64,000 nt of DNA, taken from the NCBI RefSeq assembly GCF_900187975.1, contig NZ_FZPC01000001.1, positions 62,001 to 126,000 of the forward strand, in the 5' to 3' direction. This document shows positions 57,303 to 64,000 of this stretch, piece by piece; position 1 is the stretch's first letter, and the number at the start of each line of letters is the position of its first letter. Source of the stretch: Pseudomonas delhiensis. GTDB taxonomy: Bacteria; Pseudomonadota; Gammaproteobacteria; Pseudomonadales; Pseudomonadaceae. A program made the position numbers and the translations under genes. The notes below the pieces were generated by a model. The model did not search any database and was not told the origin of the DNA. It saw nothing but the letters and a program-made list of their open reading frames with translations.

Positions 57303-58532
57303 TCAGTCGATCCGGCCGGCGCGGGCCAGCACGGCGTTGAGCAGGACGTCGGCGCCCTGGGCGGCGTGGGCGGGGATCACGTCCTCGGCCTCGTTGTGGC
57401 TCAGGCCGCCGACGCAGGGGATGAACACCATCGCGGTCGGGCAGCTGCGCGCCAGGTGGATGGCGTCGTGGCCGGCGCCGCTGACGATGTCCTGGTGCGA
57501 GTAACCCAGCGCCCGCACCGCCTCGCGCACGTGGCCGACGCAATCGGCGTCGAAGGGCGTGGCCGGGCTGAGCCAGTGCAGGCCGGCCTCCAGCGCCAGC
57601 CCGCGGCGGGCGGCGATGGCCTCCAGCAGCGCACGCGCCTCCTGCTCCATGGCGCCTATCACCTCGTCCTGGTGGTGGCGCAGGTCGATGGTGAAGTCCA
57701 CCTGCCCGGCGATGGTGTTGCGCGAGGACTTGGCGATCGCCAGCTGGCCCACGGTCACCAGGCCATGGGGCGCGAAGCGCTGGGCCAGCGCCTCCAGCGC
57801 CTGGATCATCTCGGCGGCGCCGAACAGCGCGTCGTGGCGCAGCGGCATCGGCGTGGTGCCGGCATGGGCGGCCTGGCCGCCCACGCGCACGTCCAGCCAG
57901 CGGATGGCCTGGCCGCCGGTGACCACGCCGACGTCGACGGCGTTGTCCTCCAGGATCGGGCCCTGCTCGATGTGCGCCTCGAAGTAGGCATCCAGCCGGC
58001 GCCCCAGCGGCAGGTCGCCCTGCCAGCCGAGCGCCCGAAGGGCCTCGCCGACGCTGATGCCCTCGGCATCCCGGGCGTTCAGCGCGGCGTCCAGCGCCAT
58101 GGCGCCGGTGAAGGCCGCCGAGCCGAGCATGGCCGGGGTGAAGCGCGCGCCTTCCTCGTTGGTCCAGACCGCGACCTCCAGCGGGCGGCGGGTGCAGATG
58201 CCCCGGTCATTCAGGCTGCGCAGCACTTCCAGCCCGGCGAGCACGCCGTACACGCCGTCGAAGCGGCCCCCCTCGGGCTGGGTGTCGAGGTGGCTGCCCA
58301 TCACCACGGGGTCCAGGCCATCGTCCTCGCCGGCGCGGCGGGCGAACAGGTTGCCCACCGCGTCGCGGCGCAGGCCCAGGCCGGCGTCGCGGCACCAGCC
58401 TTCGAACAGCTCGCGGCCGTGGCGGTCCTCTTCCGAAAGCGCCAGCCGGCGCGAACCGCCACGGGCGGTGGCGCCCACCCGGGCCATGTCCATCAGGCTC
58501 GCCCACAGGCGCTCGGCATCGATCTTCAGCAT
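57303..58532 (-). CDS. M20-family amidohydrolase (N-carbamoyl-amino acid / allantoate type)
   Basis: A 409-residue metal-dependent amidase. The metal-site motifs are VMGSHLDTQPEGGRFDGVYGV (about 77-97), WTNEEGARF (near 123), EAHIEQGPILE (near 192) and GLSHNEAED (near 383); GGQAAHAGTTPM is the dimerisation-domain signature. This branch contains N-carbamoyl-L-amino acid hydrolases, allantoate amidohydrolases and beta-ureidopropionases. The start at 58532 gives normal family length. With the deacetylase-like gene and the transporter it suggests a route that imports and strips an N-acylated or carbamoylated nitrogen compound. Confidence 0.88.
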   Translation of the reverse strand: MLKIDAERLWASLMDMARVGATARGGSRRLALSEEDRHGRELFEGWCRDAGLGLRRDAVGNLFARRAGEDDGLDPVVMGSHLDTQPEGGRFDGVYGVLAGLEVLRSLNDRGICTRRPLEVAVWTNEEGARFTPAMLGSAAFTGAMALDAALNARDAEGISVGEALRALGWQGDLPLGRRLDAYFEAHIEQGPILEDNAVDVGVVTGGQAIRWLDVRVGGQAAHAGTTPMPLRHDALFGAAEMIQALEALAQRFAPHGLVTVGQLAIAKSSRNTIAGQVDFTIDLRHHQDEVIGAMEQEARALLEAIAARRGLALEAGLHWLSPATPFDADCVGHVREAVRALGYSHQDIVSGAGHDAIHLARSCPTAMVFIPCVGGLSHNEAEDVIPAHAAQGADVLLNAVLARAGRID

Positions 58533-58548
58533 CAGGGTCTCCTTGGAG

Positions 58549-59838
58549 TCAGGCGGTGGCCGGCGCGGCGCGCACGCGCAGCCGGCGGTCGAGGCCGACG
58601 ATGCACAGCAGCGAGAGGCCGGCCAGCAGGGAATAGAACAGCGCCAGGGGCAGCCACTGGCCGTCGAAGCGGTGCGCCAGCCAGGTGCCGACCAGCGGGG
58701 TGAGCCCGCCGGCGATGGCACCGCAGACCTGGTAGGCGATGGAGATCGCCGAATAGCGCACGCGGGTGTCGAACACCTCGCTGACGAACCCGGCGATCAC
58801 CGAATAGAAGCTGGCCATGCACACCACGGCGGTGGCGATGCCGAGGATGATCGCCAGCGCATGGCCCTGGCTGACCAGCAGGAACATCGGATAGGGCGAG
58901 GCCACCGCCAGCAGCGCGGCCAGCTTGAGGAAGCGCGCCGCGCCCATGACTTCGGCCAGCCGCGCGGCCAGCGGCTGCACGCAGAGCTGGATGACCGCCA
59001 CGTAGAACAGGCAGTCGAGGATCAGCGCGCGGTCGATGGCCAGGTTCTGCGTGGTGTAGGAAATCATGAAGGTGTTGGTGAAGTAGACGCCGGCGATGCC
59101 GATGGTGTTGGCGCCGATGCACAGCAGCAGCGGCCGCCAGGCGTTGCGCAGCACTTCCAGCGCCGGCAGCTTGTGCTGCCGGGCCTGCTGCTTCACCCGG
59201 GCGAACTCGGGGGATTCGTTGACGCCCAGGCGAATCGCCAGGCCCACCAGCAGCAGCGCCGAGCTGGCCAGGAACGGCAGGCGCCAGCCCCAGTCGAGGA
59301 AGGCCGCGCCGTCCAGGCTGGTGACGGCCTTGAATGCCAGCAGCGAGAGGATCAGCCCGGCCGGGCTGCCCAGCTGGGCGAAGGAGGCGAAGAAGGTGCG
59401 CCGGCCGCTGGGCGCGTGCTCGCCGGCCATCAGCACCGCCCCGCCCCACTCGCCGCCCACGGCGATGCCCTGGACGATGCGCAGCGCCACCAGCAGCACC
59501 GGCGCCAGCAGGCCGATCTGCCCGTAGGTCGGCAGCAGGCCGATGCACACGGTGGCCACGCCCATCATCACCAGGGTGACCAGCAGCGCTTTCTTGCGCC
59601 CGATGCGGTCGCCCAGGTGGCCGAAGATCAGCCCGCCCAGCGGGCGGGCGAAGAAGCCCACGGCGAAGGTGCCGAAGGCGGCCATGGTGCTGAGGAACTG
59701 GCTTTGCGAGGGGAAGAACAGGGTGCCGAACACCAGGGCGGCGGCGGTGGCGTAGATATAGAAGTCGTACCACTCGATCATGGTACCGATGAAGGCGGCC
59801 GTGGCGGCACGGACCGGCTGTGGCGCGGGTTGGGACAT
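58549..59838 (-). CDS. MFS transporter, metabolite:H+ symporter family
   Basis: A 429-residue inner-membrane protein with about 12 hydrophobic segments. The motifs IGTMIEWYDFYIYATAAAL at the N-terminus, RPLGGLIFGHLGDRIGRKKAL (near 65-85) and RIVQGIAVGGEWGGAVLMAGE (near 120) mark the MHS/ProP/ShiA branch. Relatives import small organic acids, betaines and the like. It is the first gene of the MFS-M20-deacetylase operon and diverges from the LysR gene, whose likely binding palindrome lies in the shared promoter. Confidence 0.9.
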   Translation of the reverse strand: MSQPAPQPVRAATAAFIGTMIEWYDFYIYATAAALVFGTLFFPSQSQFLSTMAAFGTFAVGFFARPLGGLIFGHLGDRIGRKKALLVTLVMMGVATVCIGLLPTYGQIGLLAPVLLVALRIVQGIAVGGEWGGAVLMAGEHAPSGRRTFFASFAQLGSPAGLILSLLAFKAVTSLDGAAFLDWGWRLPFLASSALLLVGLAIRLGVNESPEFARVKQQARQHKLPALEVLRNAWRPLLLCIGANTIGIAGVYFTNTFMISYTTQNLAIDRALILDCLFYVAVIQLCVQPLAARLAEVMGAARFLKLAALLAVASPYPMFLLVSQGHALAIILGIATAVVCMASFYSVIAGFVSEVFDTRVRYSAISIAYQVCGAIAGGLTPLVGTWLAHRFDGQWLPLALFYSLLAGLSLLCIVGLDRRLRVRAAPATA

Positions 59839-59949
59839 GTCAGGCTCCCGATCTTGTGGTTTGTTCTGGGCAGCGGCGGTAGGGCTCGGCGCTCTGCGGC
59901 GCCCGTGGAGTTATCGCCCCCGGCTGGATAATCAGTCAATTTTCTAATC

Positions 59950-59966
59950 ATTATTCAAAGAATAAT
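59950..59966. promoter_or_regulatory. Palindrome in the LysR / MFS divergent promoter
   Basis: ATTATTC-AAA-GAATAAT is a perfect 17-base inverted repeat in an A+T-rich patch. It fits a LysR-type T-N11-A site. TATAAT at 59974-59979, 26 bases before the LysR ATG, is a likely -10, so the palindrome overlaps the -35 region, as expected for autoregulation. Confidence 0.7.
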
Positions 59967-60005
59967 TTCTGCTTATAATCAGCGGATTGCCCACGGAGCC
60001 TCGCG

Positions 60006-60962
60006 ATGGAACCCGGCCGCCACCTCAACGACCGCCTGGACTGGAACCTGCTGCGCACCTGGCTGGTGATCGGCCAGGAACGCAGCATCAGCCGCGCCGC
60101 CGCGCGCCTGCACCTGACCCAGCCGGCGGTCAGCCAGGCCCTGCGCCGCCTGGAGGAACAACTCGGCGCCGCGCTGGTGCAGCGGCGCGGGCCGCGCTTC
60201 GAGGTCACGGCGCTGGGCGAGGAGATCCTGCGCATCGCCGGCGACATCAACGGCAACGTCTCGCGCCTGGCCGCCGCCCTGGAGCAGCCGGCCGACCAGG
60301 TGGTGGGCAAGGTCCGCCTGCTGAGCATCAGCCGGATCCAGTCGGACTTCTACGACGGCTTCCTCGCCGACTTCCACCGCGCCCACCCCGGCGTGGAACT
60401 GGACATCGAGGTGATGCGCAGCGCCGACGTGCTCAGCGCGCTGCAGCAGAAGACCGCCACCCTCGGCCTGGCCCTGTGCCGCCAGCCCTCGCCGCGCCTG
60501 GAGCAGCGCGCCTTCCTGCGCCAGCGCTACGTGTTCCTCTGCGGCCGCCACCATCCGTTCTTCGGGCGCCGCGACCTGCGCCTGGCCGACCTGCAGGGCG
60601 AGAACTACGTGACCTTCACCAGCGACCAGATCGGCGAGGTGCTCTCGCCGCTGACCATCTTCCGCGACCAGCAGGGCTTCACCGGCAAGCTGGTGGCCTC
60701 CTCGCCCAGCCTGGAGGAAGTCCGCCGCCTGGTGCACTGCGGCTTCGGCATCGGCTGCCTGCCCCGGCACATAGTCGCCGACGACCTGGCCCAGGGCCGC
60801 CTCTGGGCGCTGCCGCCGGAGGACGGCGTGGCCAACGTGGACATCCACCTGCTGTGGAACCGCGAGCAGAAGCACACCCAGGCCGAGCGCTGCTTCCTCG
60901 GCGAACTGCTCAAGCGCATGGAACAGGTGCCGGTGGAACAGCGCCTCCTATCGTCCCCATAG
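60006..60962 (+). CDS. LysR-family transcriptional regulator
   Basis: A 318-residue regulator. The helix-turn-helix is at about 15-72 (WNLLRTWLVIGQERSISRAA...LTQPAVSQALRRLEEQLG). The effector domain follows from about 98 (GKVRLLSISRIQSDFYDGF). It diverges from the transporter-amidohydrolase operon and most likely controls it in response to its substrate. The inducer is unknown. Confidence 0.92.
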   Translation: MEPGRHLNDRLDWNLLRTWLVIGQERSISRAAARLHLTQPAVSQALRRLEEQLGAALVQRRGPRFEVTALGEEILRIAGDINGNVSRLAAALEQPADQVVGKVRLLSISRIQSDFYDGFLADFHRAHPGVELDIEVMRSADVLSALQQKTATLGLALCRQPSPRLEQRAFLRQRYVFLCGRHHPFFGRRDLRLADLQGENYVTFTSDQIGEVLSPLTIFRDQQGFTGKLVASSPSLEEVRRLVHCGFGIGCLPRHIVADDLAQGRLWALPPEDGVANVDIHLLWNREQKHTQAERCFLGELLKRMEQVPVEQRLLSSP

Positions 60963-61019
60963 CTGGAGCCGGCGCCCGCGACTCCCTACAATCGCCCGAC
61001 GCTTCGAGGAGACCGCACG

Positions 61020-61799
61020 ATGCTGATGGTGATTTCCCCCGCCAAGACCCTGGACTACGAGACCCCGCCGGTCACCGACCGCCACACCCTGCCGCTGCAC
61101 CTGGACGATGCCCAGGAGCTGATCGGCGTGTTGCGCGAGATGACCCCGGCGCAGATCGGCAGCCTGATGAGCCTGTCGGACAAGCTCGCCGGCCTGAACG
61201 CCGCGCGCTACGCCAGCTGGCACCCCGACTTCAGCCCGGCCAACGCCAGGCAGGCGCTGCTGGCCTTCAAGGGCGACGTCTACACCGGCCTCGCCGCCGA
61301 GGACTTCGACGACGCCGACTTCGACTTCGCCCAGCGCCACCTGCGCATGCTGTCCGGCCTGTACGGCGTGCTGCGGCCGCTGGACCTGATGCAGCCCTAC
61401 CGCCTGGAGATGGGCACCCGGCTGGCCAACGCCCGCGGCGCCAACCTCTACGAGTTCTGGGGCGAGCGCATCAGCGCCTGGCTCGGCCAGGACCTCGCCG
61501 AGCAGGGCGATGCCGTGCTGCTCAACCTGGCCTCCAACGAATACTTCGGCGCGGTGAAGCGCAAGGCGCTGGACGCCCGCATCATCGACACCGAGTTCAA
61601 GGACCTGAAGAACGGCCAGTACAAGATCATCAGCTTCTACGCCAAGAAGGCCCGCGGCCTGATGGCCCGCTACGTGATCAAGGAGCGCCTGACCGACCCC
61701 GAGGGCCTGAAGGACTTCGACTACGCCGGCTACCGCTTCGCCGCCGAGGCGTCCTCCGCCGACCGCCTGGTGTTCCTGCGCGACCAGCCCGACGCCTGA
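61020..61799 (+). CDS. yaaA: Peroxide stress protein YaaA (UPF0246)
   Basis: A 259-residue YaaA/DUF328 protein: [14 protein letters not shown] at the start, [20 protein letters not shown] near 118-137, and NLASNEYF and [16 protein letters not shown] later. In E. coli YaaA lowers free iron and DNA damage during H2O2 stress. A GAGGAG site precedes the ATG at 61020. It lies just upstream of the algD control region, the same neighbour as in P. aeruginosa (PA3539, from memory). Confidence 0.93.
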   Translation: MLMVISPAKTLDYETPPVTDRHTLPLHLDDAQELIGVLREMTPAQIGSLMSLSDKLAGLNAARYASWHPDFSPANARQALLAFKGDVYTGLAAEDFDDADFDFAQRHLRMLSGLYGVLRPLDLMQPYRLEMGTRLANARGANLYEFWGERISAWLGQDLAEQGDAVLLNLASNEYFGAVKRKALDARIIDTEFKDLKNGQYKIISFYAKKARGLMARYVIKERLTDPEGLKDFDYAGYRFAAEASSADRLVFLRDQPDA

Positions 61800-61812
61800 T
61801 TCGCCCCCGAAA

Positions 61813-61834
61813 GTGGCGGCCAAACGGCCGCCAC
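61813..61834 (+). terminator. Hairpin after yaaA
   Basis: GTGGCGGCC, loop AAAC, GGCCGCCAC: a perfect 9-bp stem starting 13 bases after the yaaA stop. There is no U-tract, so termination efficiency is uncertain. Confidence 0.6.
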
Positions 61835-61914
61835 ACCCTCCCCGCGCTACCGTCGATCCCCTTCCGGGCGCCCCGCGCCGTCGAATTACCCACACGGCGA
61901 AAATGGTCAAGGCT

Positions 61915-61924
61915 ACCGTTCGTC
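61915..61924 (+). promoter_or_regulatory. AlgR binding site
   Basis: ACCGTTCGTC is identical to the AlgR consensus known from the far-upstream sites of the P. aeruginosa algD promoter. It lies about 740 bases before the algD ATG. Confidence 0.8.
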
Positions 61925-62104
61925 GGTAACCGTGGGGACTTTGAAAAAAATTTTCTCGCCCCCGTGCGCCATCACCGCCGTGAAAAAGCGCCGGTTTTGC
62001 CATCGCGGATGTAATCCATTGGCCATTAAAAGCATCCCGCCATTACATGCAATTCAAGATTGCAAGTTGCACGAAATACCTTGAAACACCCTCCCGGGCA
62101 TCCT

Positions 62105-62114
62105 GAACGGTAGC
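62105..62114 (-). promoter_or_regulatory. Possible second AlgR site, reversed
   Basis: On the minus strand GCTACCGTTC repeats the first ten bases of the upstream site (GCTACCGTTCGTC) but then diverges (AGG). It lies about 35 bases before the AlgU-like -35 element, near where a promoter-proximal AlgR site would be expected. Confidence 0.4.
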
Positions 62115-62146
62115 TGAACGAAGTGTAAAACGGCTGAATCACTGCG

Positions 62147-62152
62147 GAACTT
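62147..62152 (+). promoter_or_regulatory. AlgU (sigma-22) -35 element candidate for algD
   Basis: GGAACTT (GAACTT at 62147-62152) matches the AlgU/RpoE -35 consensus. The bases 16-17 positions downstream (TTTGCA) are a poor match to the TCTGA-type -10, so the promoter call is tentative. Confidence 0.45.
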
Positions 62153-62652
62153 TTCCCAGCCGTTGCATTTTGCAAGCCCGCCGAAAACGACGCTCGCGTT
62201 ACAAGCTGATATCAAAAGCGCGCTCTTTGATGGCCAATGGATATTTAATTCCGACGGCCTCACAGGATGGGTGGCAGGAACTATCGAGCGGCGTCGAACA
62301 TCCTACTTCCGCAACGCCCAATCATGGGTTTGTTGCCCATAACAGGTTTTTCGAAAACGCATCGAGCGGCGCTCGACGGCCTCGTTCAACCTGAATAATT
62401 TCAATGGCTTATGAAATTAATGCAGAACTCCAAAGCAAACTTTAGCGCATCGGAAGAGTGCAATTAGTTCTAACTTTGCAATCCTCCTGAAACATTAAAG
62501 TGCATGCCGCGGAACTCTGCCCGAATTGAGTGCAGAAAATTCGAGTCACTCACGGACTGCCTGAAGCGGCGCGCCTGAAAGGGGCGCCGCGACAAAAGGG
62601 AATTGGCCAGACGGCCAACTTTTAACAGCTCGACAAAGCAGAGGTGAATACG

Positions 62653-63963
62653 ATGCGTATCAGCATCTTTGGTCTTGGCTACGTCGGTGCAGTATGCGCC
62701 GGTTGCCTGTCCGCCCGTGGTCACGAAGTGATCGGCGTGGACGTTTCCACCACCAAGATCGACCTGATCAACCGCGGCAAGTCGCCCATCGTCGAACCGG
62801 GGCTGGAGCCCCTGCTGGAACAGGGCATCCGCACCTCGCGGCTGTCGGGCACCACCGACTTCAAGCAGGCGGTGCTGGACAGCGACGTCTCCTTCATCTG
62901 CGTCGGCACCCCGAGCAAGAAGAACGGCGACCTGGACCTGGGCTACATCGAGAGCGTGTGCCGCGAGATCGGCTACGCCATCCGCGAGAAGGCCGGCCGC
63001 CACACCGTGGTGGTGCGCAGCACCGTGCTGCCGGGCACCGTGAAGAACGTGGTGATCCCGATCATCGAGGACTGCTCGGGCAAGCAGGCCGGCGTCGACT
63101 TCGGCGTCGGCACCAACCCGGAATTCCTCCGCGAGAGCACTGCGATCAAGGACTACGACTTCCCGCCCATGACCGTCATCGGCGAGCTGGACGCCCAGAC
63201 CGGCGACCTGCTGGAGGAAATCTACCGCGAGCTGGACGCGCCGATCATCCGCAAGTCCATCGAGGTCGCGGAAATGATCAAGTACACCTGCAACGTCTGG
63301 CACGCGGCCAAGGTCACCTTCGCCAACGAGATCGGCAACATCGCCAAGGCCGTCGGCGTCGATGGCCGCGAGGTGATGGACGTGGTCTGCCAGGACCGCA
63401 AGCTGAACCTGTCGCGCTACTACATGAAGCCCGGCTTCGCCTTCGGCGGCTCCTGCCTGCCCAAGGACGTGCGCGCCCTCACCTACCGCGCCGGCCAGCT
63501 GGACGTCGAGCACCCGATGATCGGCTCGATCATGCGCAGCAACGCCTACCAGGTGCAGAAGGCCTTCGACATCATCACCGCCCACGGCAGCCGCAAGGTC
63601 GGCCTGCTCGGCCTGTCGTTCAAGTCCGGCACCGACGACCTGCGCGAAAGCCCGCTGGTGGAACTGGCCGAGATGCTCATCGGCAAGGGCTACGAGCTGC
63701 AGATCTTCGACCGCAACGTCGAGTACGCCCGCGTCCATGGCGCGAACAAGGAGTACATCGAGTCGAAGATCCCCCACGTCTCCTCGCTGCTGGTCTCCGA
63801 CCTCGACCAGGTGGTGAAGACCTCCGACGTGCTGGTGCTGGGCAACGGCGACGAGCTGTTCGTCGACGTGGTGAACAAGGCGCCCGAGGGCAAGAAGGTG
63901 GTCGACCTGATCGGCTTCATGGCCCACGGCACCGACGAGCGCGCCGAAGGCATCTGCTGGTAA
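62653..63963 (+). CDS. algD: GDP-mannose 6-dehydrogenase
   Basis: A 436-residue enzyme almost identical in pattern to P. aeruginosa AlgD. It oxidises GDP-mannose to GDP-mannuronate with NAD+, the committed step of alginate synthesis. The NAD site is FGLGYVG (6-12), and the catalytic cysteine is C268 in GGSCLPKD. GAGGTG precedes the ATG. It should be the first gene of the alginate operon, which continues beyond the window. Confidence 0.97.
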   Translation: MRISIFGLGYVGAVCAGCLSARGHEVIGVDVSTTKIDLINRGKSPIVEPGLEPLLEQGIRTSRLSGTTDFKQAVLDSDVSFICVGTPSKKNGDLDLGYIESVCREIGYAIREKAGRHTVVVRSTVLPGTVKNVVIPIIEDCSGKQAGVDFGVGTNPEFLRESTAIKDYDFPPMTVIGELDAQTGDLLEEIYRELDAPIIRKSIEVAEMIKYTCNVWHAAKVTFANEIGNIAKAVGVDGREVMDVVCQDRKLNLSRYYMKPGFAFGGSCLPKDVRALTYRAGQLDVEHPMIGSIMRSNAYQVQKAFDIITAHGSRKVGLLGLSFKSGTDDLRESPLVELAEMLIGKGYELQIFDRNVEYARVHGANKEYIESKIPHVSSLLVSDLDQVVKTSDVLVLGNGDELFVDVVNKAPEGKKVVDLIGFMAHGTDERAEGICW

Positions 63964-63978
63964 GCGCCTGAAAGTCGC

Positions 63979-64000
63979 TGGATCCCCGCGTTCGCGGGGA
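63979..64000. repeat. Palindrome after algD, cut by the window edge
   Basis: ATCCCCGCG-TT-CGCGGGGA forms a perfect hairpin 15 bases or so after the algD stop. It could modulate read-through into the rest of the alginate operon or be a common repeat; the right side is not visible. Confidence 0.5.

Larger units (their letters stand above)
61835..62652 (+). promoter_or_regulatory. Long algD control region and leader
   Basis: About 820 bases without a gene and clearly lower in G+C than the coding DNA around it. This is the counterpart of the long P. aeruginosa algD upstream region, where AlgR, AmrZ, AlgB, IHF and the sigma factor AlgU act at a distance. Recognisable sites are listed separately. 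Stretches such as 61930-61955 (AAAAAAATTTTCTC) and 62390-62480 are A+T-rich and could be bent. If transcription starts near 62180, the untranslated leader is about 470 bases. Confidence 0.75.

Overview
The window looks like the chromosome of a high-G+C Pseudomonas of the P. aeruginosa / P. nitroreducens type. Evidence is algD with a long regulatory leader, a complete narXL-narK1K2GHJI cluster, an NdpA-type nucleoid protein, DauA, phosphatidylcholine synthase and RhlB. All are close to P. aeruginosa proteins I know from memory, and several blocks keep the P. aeruginosa gene order. I saw no rRNA, tRNA, insertion sequence, prophage or CRISPR array.

Layout. (1) 1-7.2 kb: a lone MntA-type antitoxin beside a wrecked hepT toxin, a secreted M14 carboxypeptidase, a thiamine-diphosphate enzyme, an SLC13 permease and a small winged-helix protein. 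(2) 7.2-20.3 kb: housekeeping genes (rlmF, an isochorismatase-like hydrolase, a Dps protein with a histone-H1-like tail, sbcC/sbcD, a TAXI-type membrane protein, ndpA, two GST-family genes, a GIY-YIG gene, pcs). (3) 20.5-31 kb: a general amino-acid ABC transporter (aapJQMP), a carboxylesterase, a cNMP-domain diguanylate cyclase, rhlB and a chemoreceptor. (4) 31-33.6 kb: dauA, an array of compound repeats, and a small peptide gene with a textbook double-glycine leader. (5) 33.6-54.2 kb: an anaerobic-respiration block. It holds moaA-ppiC-narIJHG-narK2K1 facing narXL, then a DGC-domain gene, then moaC-moaD-moaE-moaB-moeA-ubiU-ubiV-ubiT on the opposite strand. (6) 54.5-61 kb: phoH, then an acetylpolyamine-amidohydrolase / M20 amidohydrolase / MFS transporter set facing a LysR regulator. 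(7) 61-64 kb: yaaA and algD, separated by about 850 bases of A+T-richer DNA carrying AlgR-like and AlgU-like sites.

How it works together. The anaerobic block contains the nitrate reductase, its transporters, its sensor-regulator pair, molybdopterin synthesis and the O2-independent ubiquinone hydroxylation factors. It is tied together by visible ANR (FNR-type) and NarL 7-2-7 sites, one pair in the narK1/narX divergent promoter and a second pair in front of the DGC-domain gene. Most intergenic gaps are packed with palindromic repeats of at least four families. The commonest is a REP-like hairpin built on GGCGGATAACCG-CGAA, often as inverted pairs (REPIN-like), and in one case with compensatory base changes that keep the stem.

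Most novel-looking items: the double-glycine peptide precursor with no linked exporter, the DGC-domain gene with its own NarL/ANR control region, the DauA homologue lacking the active-site His48, and the decayed MntA/HepT module.
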